DNA of 64,000 nt, taken from NCBI RefSeq assembly GCF_005849285.1, contig NZ_CP040517.1, forward strand, positions 1,308,501-1,372,500. Reading direction: 5' to 3'. The notes beneath the pieces are model-generated. The model was given only the letters and a program-made list of their open reading frames with translations, ran no database searches and was not told the DNA's origin. The position numbers were made by a program, and so were the translations under genes. This DNA comes from Luteithermobacter gelatinilyticus (GTDB lineage: Bacteria; Pseudomonadota; Alphaproteobacteria; Sphingomonadales; Emcibacteraceae). Positions 44,465 through 52,566 of this stretch are shown piece by piece; position 1 is the first letter of the stretch; every line of letters begins with the position of its first letter.

Positions 44465-44700
44465 GTGTGGCGCAGTACATTGAGAAAATGATCGAACAGG
44501 ACAGCGCCTTAATCTTTTCAGAAATGTCTTATGTCTATGACACTGTGACTGGAGAATATGTTTCGGGTTATCTCTACAATGACACTGGAAATATTTCAGG
44601 GTTTGTCATTGGAGTAGATGCCCCCTCCAACGTTGCCTTTCTTCTAGTCGGAATGTTGTTGATATCAAAGAATAGACTCCGAACCCGCTGTCTTAACTGA
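44465..44700 (+). pseudogene. 3' fragment of a PEP-CTERM-like exported protein gene
   Basis: The frame is open from the half repeat to a TGA at 44698-44700, giving about 78 residues without a credible start. The end VDAPSNVAFLLVGMLLISKN followed by RLRTR has the layout of a PEP-CTERM-type sorting tail: a short Pro motif, one hydrophobic helix, then a basic cluster. The Pro motif is not a clean PEP, so the assignment is tentative. The 5' part seems to have been lost where the repeat element joins. Confidence 0.4.
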
Positions 44701-44706
44701 GTATTT

Positions 44707-46077
44707 CTAGCTTCCAGAAGACGTGGAGGATTTTGCATGCTCTATCCTGTCTCGTATTGACGGCTTGGTTTTAACAATCGCTGCGATTTTTTCCTTCGAA
44801 AAGCCGAGGAGAGACAAGAAGTGGAGTTGATACAGAGCTTCTAGGACAAAAATCAAGCTTAATAGTCTGGTTCCTTTTGCTGATTGTTTCTCCAAATCTT
44901 CATTGAAATGAGTAAGATAATTTCTAGTATCCACTATTTTAGATACCAAGTTCTTTCTTGCTTTCTTTGATCCAAAATAGCCTTGAAAAGGCTCAATTAG
45001 ACCCATTACACGTTCGCGTAACGCTATTTCGTTTCCAAACTTAAGACGCCCTTCTAGCCATTCCTGGTGTTCCAATGGGCACTTATCTATGATCCCATCA
45101 ATCAATTGATCGTATTGATTTTGGTCCATCAGTTTTTTGTTGTTGGACCTGCGACTATAGCTCTCTAAACCTCCTATCAAAGTGATATACCGCTCCTCCA
45201 GTAGTCTCTTTGAACTCGGCTGAATTGCAAAATAGGAATTGAATGTCGGTGAATACTTGTCAAAGTGTGTGAGCCATAGCTTGAACGTGTCGCTCTTCAT
45301 ATCATTTAGGTTGAATAGCATGAAATGAGACACGACTTGTGGTTCTTCTGGAGAGAATGGGGTGCTCATATAAAATACGTCCACCTTTCCCTCGAACTCC
45401 TTTGAAGTTACCTCCACTTCCGAAATCGATGCTTCGAGTCCTATGGCTAGACGTAATAGGTGGGTGATTCTGTTGGCTAGTTTCTGGAATCTTTCTAAAG
45501 GTAATTCATTGGTTGACTTAATCCTTATGTATGCCTTTTGGGATAATAGTGCCTCTTTTTGGGTTAGTTGATGCCCTGACTGATATGTAAAAAGAAACTC
45601 CAATGTGAGCTCTTCCGCTAACTCAAAAGAGATATCGTTAGGCAACTTAAAGTCAATGTTTACGTTATGAGCATTCGAGTATGTATATTCAAACCCACTT
45701 ATTCCCAGCCATTCGTCTAGCCCATCAACTGAAAACGAGAAGGAGTTAAACGCTGCTTCTTCGTCAGCATCATATCTAACTCCTCCATACAACGTATTTG
45801 CGGTTATCTTGGATATCGGTTGGCTAGTTGAATACTGTCTTTGAATTTCTATGCATTGTTCTAGGGTCACATACCCATATTTAGTGGTTTCGCCAACAAT
45901 ACGCTTAATAACATCGGAACCCGATGAAACAAGCGAACTCTTCTTGGTCAGTAGCCCTATTAATTCTAGGGAGATATCTCCCCCATCAGAAACAGTCAGA
46001 ATTCCCGAAATCTTGTCTTCAGGGGTTTCAGGTAACCAGAAAGATCCCAATAACCGTATTTCGTCTTTGATGCGCAT
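44707..46077 (-). CDS. apeA: ApeA-type anti-phage HEPN protein
   Basis: A 456-aa protein. The N-terminal half (about 1-300) is beta-rich, like the ApeA N-terminal domain (LLGSFWLPETPEDKISGIL opens it). The C-terminal part is a HEPN-type helical domain with the RNase motif Arg-x4-His in TRNYLTHFNEDL (about residue 392), followed by LLSLIFVLEALYQLHFLSLLGFSKEKI. ApeA proteins protect bacteria from phage by RNA cleavage leading to abortive infection. The gene is visibly richer in A+T than its neighbours and lies alone between a PEP-CTERM-like fragment and an integrase remnant, which fits acquired defence DNA. No good ribosome site precedes the ATG. Confidence 0.72.
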   Translation of the reverse strand: MRIKDEIRLLGSFWLPETPEDKISGILTVSDGGDISLELIGLLTKKSSLVSSGSDVIKRIVGETTKYGYVTLEQCIEIQRQYSTSQPISKITANTLYGGVRYDADEEAAFNSFSFSVDGLDEWLGISGFEYTYSNAHNVNIDFKLPNDISFELAEELTLEFLFTYQSGHQLTQKEALLSQKAYIRIKSTNELPLERFQKLANRITHLLRLAIGLEASISEVEVTSKEFEGKVDVFYMSTPFSPEEPQVVSHFMLFNLNDMKSDTFKLWLTHFDKYSPTFNSYFAIQPSSKRLLEERYITLIGGLESYSRRSNNKKLMDQNQYDQLIDGIIDKCPLEHQEWLEGRLKFGNEIALRERVMGLIEPFQGYFGSKKARKNLVSKIVDTRNYLTHFNEDLEKQSAKGTRLLSLIFVLEALYQLHFLSLLGFSKEKIAAIVKTKPSIRDRIEHAKSSTSSGS

Positions 46078-46311
46078 TGGCTATGCACTTGCCAGTCTTA
46101 GGTGTTCGGTAGGACGTATACGAAAACTATAAAACTGGCGGGCCACCAACGTGAGTACAGAGGTGGTGGAAAGATTAAATGATGTCTTGTAGCATAAATA
46201 CATAAAACCCCGATGTCCTTTTGCTTAATAATGAAGGTGGTGGGCAGGTCGAGTCAAGTCTGCGATCAGTAGCCTTAAGGGAATACAATTTTTAATCCCG
46301 GGTATGTCACC

Positions 46312-46351
46312 TTTTCTATAACTTTGAGACGTTTTCTATAACTTTGAAACG
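46312..46351. repeat. 20-bp tandem duplication at the integrase tail
   Basis: TTTTCTATAACTTTGAGACG is followed directly by the same 20 bases with one change (GAAACG). Since 20 is not a multiple of 3, the duplication shifts frame and produces the present TAG stop of the remnant. Confidence 0.75.
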
Positions 46352-46516
46352 TTGCTTTATGGAGAGACCATCAGGGCTATATGTTCCATAGGTCATCTCC
46401 TTTTCATGACCCACAAGGTCTTTAGCGGCGCTCGGGGCGACCTGCGCCGCTTCCCGGACCAATGCTATGATATTGCGGGGCGGCAGACCCGGATACGCTT
46501 TGGCGACAACAGCCAT
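46316..46516 (-). pseudogene. C-terminal remnant of a tyrosine recombinase (integrase)
   Basis: About 66 residues remain. VAPSAAKDLVGHEKEMTYG followed by TYSPDG matches the end of phage-type integrases, where GHE is the last active-site His box and the Tyr in MTYGTYS is the nucleophile. The Arg box upstream is missing. It is most likely the enzyme that once mobilized the tRNA-linked island. I see no second copy of the tRNA 3' end nearby as an attachment site. Confidence 0.55.
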
Positions 46517-46622
46517 GTGATCGATCAGGCCTATGACGGAGTGGGCGGATCTTTGTGGTGCGGTGCTCGGGTAGTGTCCAGAATTTTTCGCACTTTTGTT
46601 TCAGATTGGTGTCCTTCTGCTA

Positions 46623-47478
46623 GGCTCAGGACCTATTAATTTAGGTATGGTGTATTTTTGGGCATTATGATTCAACGTTGTGGCAGGAGCTTCCACCATG
46701 ACTGATTTGTATTACCTTACCGACGACCAACTGGCGCGCATCCAACCCTTTTTCCCGCTGGCGCATGGTGTGCCACGGGGTGATGACCGGCGGGTCATCA
46801 GCGGGATTATCCATGTGCTGAAGCGGGGGCTTCAGTGGCGTGATGCGCCGAGAGAGTATGGCCCTCACAAGACTTTGTATAATCGCTTCAAGCGCTGGAG
46901 CGAGAGGGGAGTGTTCGACAGGATATTCACGGAGTTGGCGTCTCGGGATGTCCCGGACCAGCTCCAGATAGATGCCACACACCTGAAAGCACACCGGACG
47001 GCCGCCAGTCTGGCAAAAAAGGGGATGTTTCCCGCGACATTGGCCGCCCGAAAGGCGGACTGAACTCGAAGCTTCATGCGGTTTGTGACGGTGAAGGCAG
47101 GCCGCGCCTCCTGTGCCTGACGTCGGGCAATGCCAGCGATTTCAAGGGAGCGGCCATGCTCGCGCCGCACCTGCTGCCGTCACGGGACTTGCTGGCCGAC
47201 AAGGGCTATGACGCCAACTGGTTCAGGGAGGACCTCATCAAGCGCGGGATCAGCCCCTGCATCCCTCCAAAGCGCAACAGACGCCAGCAGATCGCCTATG
47301 ACAAAGCCCTGTACCGTCTGCGACACAAGGTCGAGAATATGTTCGGCAAACTCAAGGACTGGCGCCGTATCGCAACGCGATATGACCGAAAAGCCTGCAA
47401 CTTCCTCGCCTTCACCCTCCTCGCCGCATCAATGATATGGATGCGATGAATGTCGATTCAGCCTAGGTCATCCTGAGA
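46623..47478 (+). mobile_element. IS5-family (IS427-type) insertion sequence
   Basis: About 855 bp. Imperfect ends: CTCAGGACCTA at 46625-46635 and, on the other strand, CTCAGGATGACCTA at the right (about 47464-47477). The two overlapping reading frames orfA and orfB fill it. A target duplication is not certain. Confidence 0.65.
46698..47449 (+). CDS. IS5/IS427-type transposase, orfAB by -1 frameshift
   Basis: orfA (MTDLYYLTDDQLARIQPFFP, to 47063) carries the N-terminal HTH and the first catalytic Asp in QIDATHLKAH. At 47015-47021 the heptamer A-AAA-AAG allows a -1 slip; the shifted frame reads GDVSRDIGRPKGGLNSKLHA onward through LLADKGYDANWFRED (second Asp) to RLRHKVENMFGKLKDWRRIATRYDR (Glu), ending at 47449. 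All three DDE residues are present in the fusion, so it may still be active. The unshifted orfA ends 42 bases after the slip site. Confidence 0.82.
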
Positions 47479-47564
47479 TGAATTGGTTCAGGCTTGACCG
47501 TATCGTCAAACACAAGCCCGGCCTTTTCAATTTGGCACGGGACCGGTGCGGGATCGGAATGAGC

Positions 47565-47725
47565 ATATCAAAACAAAGGTGAAGCCGCCGCAGACGGACG
47601 GCATCTGTGAACGTTTCCACAGAACCATTCTCGAACATTTAACCAGACAGACGCCAACTGAAAATCGGTCTCTGTCAGATCAAGACCATTACACATCAGA
47701 TCCAGACCATTACACACTAATCTGA
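47565..47725 (+). pseudogene. IS481/IS3-type integrase remnant
   Basis: A short frame reads NEHIKTKVKPPQTDGICERF and then HRTILEHLTRQ, typical of the rve core with the catalytic Glu (CERFH). Nothing of the rest remains. At 47678-47725 the sequence TCAGATC(A/C)AGACCATTACACA is repeated twice and may be part of an element end. Confidence 0.55.
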
Positions 47726-47748
47726 CCCCACCGGACGCTTCTCGTGGG

Positions 47749-48162
47749 TTACTTTTGTGCATTTACTTTGCGAATGGTGCCTTGCGCCAACGCCACAACT
47801 CGCTCTTCGCCATTGGCTACCGCAAAAACCTTGCATTGGCATACGGCCTGTGTTTTTCCTGAAGACACAACAGAGGCCCGGGCGATCAGCTTTTCTCCGA
47901 GCGCAGGACGAAGGTAGTTGATTTTATATTCGGAAGTGACTGAATCGCCCAGCACCGATCCCCCCGCGTAAGTTAGTGCATTATCGGCGAGATAACTCAC
48001 GACCCCGCCATGCACGAAACCATGCTGCTGTTTCAGTTTGTCCTGAATGGGTATGCTGAGTGTAGCCATGCCTGGCTCAAATACCTCTAATTCTGTCCCG
48101 ATAAGAACACTAAAGGGCTGGCTTTTTAATATCTTCATCCCGAACTCGAACAACTCAGTCAC
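47749..48162 (-). CDS. PaaI/hotdog-fold thioesterase
   Basis: A 137-aa hotdog-fold protein. FVHGGVVSYLADNALTYAGG is the conserved loop and central helix with the catalytic region, followed by TSEYKINYLRPALGEKLIARA. Members hydrolyse acyl- or aryl-CoA thioesters; the substrate is unknown. I choose the GTG at 48162 because AGGGAG is 7 bases upstream; a frame opening at 48198 would add 12 residues without one. It lies just past the IS remnants and marks the return to normal composition. Confidence 0.82.
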   Translation of the reverse strand: MTELFEFGMKILKSQPFSVLIGTELEVFEPGMATLSIPIQDKLKQQHGFVHGGVVSYLADNALTYAGGSVLGDSVTSEYKINYLRPALGEKLIARASVVSSGKTQAVCQCKVFAVANGEERVVALAQGTIRKVNAQK

Positions 48163-48790
48163 TGATTTCTCCCTGTATAGCGTGTTGATGTAGAGCAACC
48201 CTTGCCAGGCGCCTTATGGCGTGTAGTTTATTGGAGTGTATTTATGCTGGAATCATTGCTTTTGCCTGAGGCTTTGGGTATAAAAAGGCACTTACGAATA
48301 GAAGGGACACTTGACCAATCCGACCCCCAACGGCAAAGGTAAAGTGTCCCTTCTTTATAGTCCCCCAAAGCTGCTTGCGGCATGTAAGCTAAGCAAGTTG
48401 GATATTTAATCCAGGCAACATAGTATGGTTTTCCCTGCGGCGAGTAAATACGACATAACGATTAAGCGTGTAGTACATTTATGCTAGTACTAGAGGCTGG
48501 ATTTTCATAAAAATATGTGTACAATCTATGAGAGCAAATAGGCAGAAGGGGTAAAGTGTCGGGAAAGATGGGAAATTTCTGAGGCGGATGAACATATCGT
48601 GATGTTTTCTTTTCTTCAGTATCGCTAAACTGTTCGGATAAACTTCCTGAAGGGGTATAGCTGGGTCTAACCTTTTGGAAGAACTGGAAATTATCCAGTC
48701 GAAGAAGAAAAAACATCAAGAGGTCCAATACACCATTCCCCGTTAAACCCTCATCATAGGAAGATATACAAGACGACCGAAAGGACAACC
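48163..48790. other. 628-bp intergenic region with a 12-bp inverted repeat
   Basis: It separates the divergent thioesterase and narL-type genes. A perfect inverted repeat, GAAGGGACACTT (48301-48312) and AAGTGTCCCTTC (48342-48353), encloses 29 bases and is followed by TTTAT. It could be a hairpin RNA or the end of a lost insertion sequence. A 108-codon minus-strand frame at 48462-48788 has no protein-like features. Confidence 0.45.
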
Positions 48791-49414
48791 ATGCGTATGC
48801 TACTGGTGGATGACCATACTTTATTCAGAGATGGCCTGAAACATGTGTTATCCCAGTTGGAGGATGATCTGAAGATACTTGAGGCGGGGACTTATGAGGA
48901 CGCCATGGCGATCATACGGGGGGATGATAATGTTGATCTGGTGTTGTTGGATCTGGATCTGCCTGACATGTCCGGTTTGCAGGGGGTTAAGGCTGTGCGG
49001 GATATGAATCCCGTTTTGCCGGTTGCTATCCTGTCCGGCGCCGAAGACGGGGGCCTGATCCGCAAAGCCATGGAAATGGGGGTCATGGGATATATTCCCA
49101 AATCACTGGGCAGTGAGGTCATGCTCCAGGCCCTGAGGCTGATTCTGAAAGGCGGGCGTTATGTCCCGGATAATATCCTCCAGGAAGATCCCCAGGAAAG
49201 GGCAAGAAACTTTCATAGTCTCACCACCCGTCAACTGGAGATTTTGCGGTTAATCACCTTGGGCAAGTCCAATAAGGAAATTGCCCGGACATTGGGCATC
49301 GCGGACAATACGGTCCGGGTACATATATCAGCCATTTTCCAGGTTCTGAACGTCAATAACAGAACCGAAGCGGCGCTGGCGGCCCTTCAGGAGGGGCTGA
49401 TTCAGTCTGCTTAG
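48791..49414 (+). CDS. NarL/LuxR-type response regulator
   Basis: A 207-aa regulator: receiver domain (1-120; VDDH, phospho-Asp in LVLLDLDLPDMSG, Lys in YIPKSLG) and a C-terminal LuxR HTH (about 140-200; LTTRQLEILRLITLGKSNKEIARTL). It is followed after 12 bases by a membrane hybrid kinase, which is its likely partner. The signal sensed is unknown. Confidence 0.92.
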   Translation: MRMLLVDDHTLFRDGLKHVLSQLEDDLKILEAGTYEDAMAIIRGDDNVDLVLLDLDLPDMSGLQGVKAVRDMNPVLPVAILSGAEDGGLIRKAMEMGVMGYIPKSLGSEVMLQALRLILKGGRYVPDNILQEDPQERARNFHSLTTRQLEILRLITLGKSNKEIARTLGIADNTVRVHISAIFQVLNVNNRTEAALAALQEGLIQSA

Positions 49415-49426
49415 GACCCCTCTTTC

Positions 49427-51223
49427 ATGCTGTTGAAAACCAGGGATCGTCATCTTGTCGCAGAACAGGTCAAATGGCATTTTGATCATGTTCCCTCCAT
49501 TATGTTGCTCAATTCTGTCGTGGCTATTGTGGTGTCCTTTTGCATTGTGCAATGGGTGCCGATACAGACTGTTATCCTTTGGCTGATCGCGATTATTGTG
49601 TTGAGCGGGGTGCGGTTTGGGCATTGCCAAATGGCCCGCCAAGATGAAAAATTTGGGGATCATGCCCGCCGACATGCGTTGGCGCTTATCATATTTTCCT
49701 TTAGTTCAGGAGTGGTCTGGGGCAGTCTTGGCCTTTTGCTGCCGGTTGTGGATAATGTATTTGTGGCGGTTCTGGCGGCCACGTTATTTAACGGACTGGT
49801 GGCTGGCTCACTAGCTTCGCTTTCCAATTATAAACCGGCCTATATCGCCTTTGTGATTCCTGTCGCCCTGCCTTTTTCCCTGCGCTGTCTGCTGAGCAAC
49901 GAAGACGTGCTGGTTATGGTGGGCGCGCTGGGGTTGATTTTTTTGGCCTTGAATGTGTTTTACAGCTTTCTGGCAGAAAAAGAGGTGGCCAGAACCATAA
50001 AACTCAGTCTGGAGAACAAGGATCTCATTGAGCGGTTGAAGCGGGAAAAGGAAAACGCCGAAGCTGCTCGCGAAATCGCGGTCAGGAACAATGAAGCCAA
50101 AACCCGGTTTTTGGCTACCGCCAGCCATGACCTGCGCCAACCCCTTCATGCCATGGGCTTTTTTGTGGAAGCCTTGGTCATGGAAGCCACGACGCCGAAA
50201 CTGGTTGCTTTGGCAAAAAAGGTGGATAATTCACTTGAGGCCCTGCGAGACCTCCTGACCAGCCTGCTGGATCTGTCGAAAATCGAAGCCGGCATTCTTA
50301 GTCCCACTAAAGTCCATTTCGATCTCGGGGACATCATTGAGGAAATTAAAAACGATTTTATTCCCGAGGCTCAGGCAAAGGGACTCTCCCTGGAGTTTGA
50401 GGACTGTAACGATGTCATTGTCTACAGTGACCGGGCCATGCTGAGCCGGATTATCCGCAATCTGATTTCCAACGCCATTCGTTATACGCATTTTGGTTTT
50501 GTCAAAGTGCATTATGAACGCCATCCAACCACACTGGCCATCCAGGTGAGCGATAGCGGGCCAGGCATTCCGGCCGATAAGTGCCAGGAGGTGTTCAGGG
50601 AATTCTTTCAACTTGGCAACCCGGAGCGGGACCGGCAAAAGGGACTGGGACTTGGTCTGTCCATCGTGGAAGGGTTATGCCGTTTGCTCAAACACCCAAT
50701 CACCCTGAGATCGGAAGAAGGCAAGGGGACCACATTCTCCGTCCAGATCCCCCTGGGTGATAAAACCCGGATCATCACTCCCCAAGAACGCGGTAAACAG
50801 CTGGTGATGGAACAGACATATCAAATCCTGGTAATTGATGACGAAGAAAGCTCTCGGGACAGCATGCGGGAAATGATCTCCTTATGGGGGCATCGGGTTT
50901 ATGCCTTTGAGGGGCCCGCGGCGGCGGAACTTTTTATCGACTTTGAAGGGTATGAGCCGGATCTGATTATTGCAGACTATCGCCTGAAGGATGGTCTGAC
51001 CGGGGATCAGGCCATCCGCAAGCTGCAGGCTTCACTCGGCCGCGAGGTGCCCGGGTTGATTGTGACGGCTGATACGGAAAAAGAGCGCATCCGGGATGCG
51101 AAGAAAAGTGGTTTTATTTTGCTCCACAAACCCGTGCATCCCGCCAAATTACGCAGTGTGATGACCTATATAATCAATCAAAAAGACATCACTCAAAAAA
51201 ACGATCTACCAACAAATAGCTGA
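49427..51223 (+). CDS. Membrane hybrid histidine kinase with C-terminal receiver
   Basis: A 598-aa inner-membrane kinase. Residues about 25-185 are an integral membrane sensor with roughly six helices and no periplasmic domain. A short coiled coil leads to the HisKA domain (phospho-His in ATASHDLRQPLHAMGFFVEAL) and the HATPase (RIIRNLISNAIRYT, DSGPGIP, GLGLGLSIV). A receiver (about 465-590) has phospho-Asp in LIIADYRLKDG. This type is common in alphaproteobacteria beside NarL-family regulators. It is probably co-transcribed with the regulator 12 bases upstream. Confidence 0.92.
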   Translation: MLLKTRDRHLVAEQVKWHFDHVPSIMLLNSVVAIVVSFCIVQWVPIQTVILWLIAIIVLSGVRFGHCQMARQDEKFGDHARRHALALIIFSFSSGVVWGSLGLLLPVVDNVFVAVLAATLFNGLVAGSLASLSNYKPAYIAFVIPVALPFSLRCLLSNEDVLVMVGALGLIFLALNVFYSFLAEKEVARTIKLSLENKDLIERLKREKENAEAAREIAVRNNEAKTRFLATASHDLRQPLHAMGFFVEALVMEATTPKLVALAKKVDNSLEALRDLLTSLLDLSKIEAGILSPTKVHFDLGDIIEEIKNDFIPEAQAKGLSLEFEDCNDVIVYSDRAMLSRIIRNLISNAIRYTHFGFVKVHYERHPTTLAIQVSDSGPGIPADKCQEVFREFFQLGNPERDRQKGLGLGLSIVEGLCRLLKHPITLRSEEGKGTTFSVQIPLGDKTRIITPQERGKQLVMEQTYQILVIDDEESSRDSMREMISLWGHRVYAFEGPAAAELFIDFEGYEPDLIIADYRLKDGLTGDQAIRKLQASLGREVPGLIVTADTEKERIRDAKKSGFILLHKPVHPAKLRSVMTYIINQKDITQKNDLPTNS

Positions 51224-51308
51224 ATCCGAGCAGTACCCATATGAACCCTGCCAGCAGGATACGGATCAGACTTAGGGACCGGGGGCAGGGAGCTGTCCTT
51301 GGTCTCAT
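51189..51308 (-). CDS. Possible 39-residue membrane microprotein
   Basis: The minus strand between the kinase and the permease encodes MRPRTAPCPRSLSLIRILLA and continues GFIWVLLGFSYLLVDRFFE before TGA: a short basic N-terminus and one hydrophobic helix. It starts 23 bases after the permease stop in the same direction and overlaps the 3' end of the opposite-strand kinase gene. No good ribosome-binding sequence precedes it, so it could also be the tail of a gene cut by the half repeat next to it. Confidence 0.3.
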   Translation of the reverse strand: MRPRTAPCPRSLSLIRILLAGFIWVLLGFSYLLVDRFFE

Positions 51309-51315
51309 TCAGGGG

Positions 51316-51339
51316 GCAACTTCTTCACCATTCACTCTA
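51316..51339 (+). repeat. Solo half of the TAGAGTGAATT-family element
   Basis: GCAACTTCTTCACCATTCAC followed by TCTA matches the right half of the intact element. The TGA stop of the permease gene (complement of 51332-51334) lies inside it. Confidence 0.6.
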
Positions 51340-52426
51340 GATTTGTTTTGAAAGCATTGCGATAGATGCCCAGAACCGTGATCATGACCGCCGCGAGTAC
51401 AGGGCCCAGAATGATCCCCACGGCGCCAAACGCGCCAAGGCCGCCCAGAGTACTGACCAGCACCAGAAGGTCCGGCATTTTCGTATCCCGCTGCACCAGG
51501 CGGGGCCTGAGAATATTATCGACCATGCCAACAATCAGTACGCCCCACAGGATGAGCCCGACGGCGGAAAGATATTGACCATTCAGGGCCAGATAAATGA
51601 CGGCTGGAATCCAGATCAGCCCGACTCCGATCCCTGGAATCGCTGAAATCAACACCACGATCAGGCCCCAGAATATGGCCCCGTTAATCCCCACAGCCCA
51701 AAAGGCCAGTCCCAAAAGCAATCCCTGAAGAGAGCCAATGATCAGAATGCTTTTCAGCATGGCCCGGGACATGAACAACCCTTTTTCCCGGATCAGGATG
51801 CGATCATCCTCACTCAGTGGCAGATGCCGGGAAATCACATCAATGGTCCCATGTCCCCAGATCAGGAAAAAAAACATGGCATAAAACAGGATAAAAAAAT
51901 CAACCAGCATACGCGCGGTGCCCTGTGTTGCGGCGGACAGCATCTTGACAATAAAACCGCTTGCCGTGCCGGCCCATTCCGCGAGCTTTGAGAGGATTGT
52001 TGACTTATACAATACCAGTTCTTCGCTAAAGGGTAGCCAGGCCGGCAACAGCTCCTTAAGCGCGCCGGGCTGATTGATCTGTTGTTCAATCCAGGTGATG
52101 GCGACCTGGGAGATTTTCAATCCTTCGGCCGCGGCCAGTGATAAAATCCCCACCAGCGGGATGCCCACCCCGATAATTAGAACAATCAACAGGAGGACAG
52201 CAGTGACGGCGCGGTGCCGTTCTCCCAAAACGGCAAGCAGACGGTCATAAAAAGGCTGTAGAAGTGCACTGAAAATGGATGCCATCAGAATGACAATAAT
52301 ATAATCGCGGACCACCCAGAGAAAAAAGGCGGAAACCAGAAGCACCAGGATGATGATAAAACTTTTGCGTTGCGGCATGTAGGAAAATTCTTCTTCTGCC
52401 GGTTTTTGTCTGTCTGAATCTGGCAT
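51332..52426 (-). CDS. AI-2E family transporter
   Basis: About 364 aa with seven to eight membrane helices; GLIVVLISAIPGIGVGLIWIPAVIYLALNG is the family's conserved C-terminal hairpin. Members were named after the quorum-signal exporter TqsA, but many transport other substrates or act in sodium or stress physiology. I choose the ATG at 52426, which has AGGA 7 bases upstream; a GTG at 52447 would add 7 residues. The last codons (Asn-Leu-Glu-stop) are formed by the half repeat element. Confidence 0.85.
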   Translation of the reverse strand: MPDSDRQKPAEEEFSYMPQRKSFIIILVLLVSAFFLWVVRDYIIVILMASIFSALLQPFYDRLLAVLGERHRAVTAVLLLIVLIIGVGIPLVGILSLAAAEGLKISQVAITWIEQQINQPGALKELLPAWLPFSEELVLYKSTILSKLAEWAGTASGFIVKMLSAATQGTARMLVDFFILFYAMFFFLIWGHGTIDVISRHLPLSEDDRILIREKGLFMSRAMLKSILIIGSLQGLLLGLAFWAVGINGAIFWGLIVVLISAIPGIGVGLIWIPAVIYLALNGQYLSAVGLILWGVLIVGMVDNILRPRLVQRDTKMPDLLVLVSTLGGLGAFGAVGIILGPVLAAVMITVLGIYRNAFKTNLE

Positions 52427-52500
52427 ATAACTATCCTGCCTCCCCACGAGCTTCTGCGTCAGTCAGAGACAGTTTATGGGCTTAAGTTGTTTCGGCAAAG

Positions 52501-52530
52501 CAAAAAAGCCCGGCCCTGCGGGCCGGGAAG
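52501..52530 (-). terminator. Intrinsic terminator of ahpC-ahpD
   Basis: Minus strand: CCCGGCCC-GCA-GGGCCGGG followed by CTTTTTTG, about 40 bases after the ahpD stop. A textbook hairpin with T tract. Confidence 0.92.
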
Positions 52531-52566
52531 TTCAGAGGTATGATGGGAGGGAGGAATAAGCGTTCC

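Larger units (their letters stand above)
46078..46622. other. Decayed island DNA between apeA and the insertion sequence
   Basis: About 545 bases holding an integrase C-terminal remnant (46316-46516) and a 20-bp tandem duplication. The remaining sequence has no coherent reading frame and looks like the remains of mobile DNA. Confidence 0.5.

Noticed and set aside
44248-46360. att site duplication of the tRNA 3' end
   Set aside because: I looked for CTCCGCTACCA or longer near the integrase remnant and found none.
46200-46640. CRISPR-like repeats in the island
   Set aside because: Only a single 20-bp tandem duplication is present, with no spacers and no cas genes.
48462-48788. 108-codon minus-strand frame upstream of the NarL-type gene
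   Set aside because: No ribosome site, low-complexity composition, and no recognisable family.
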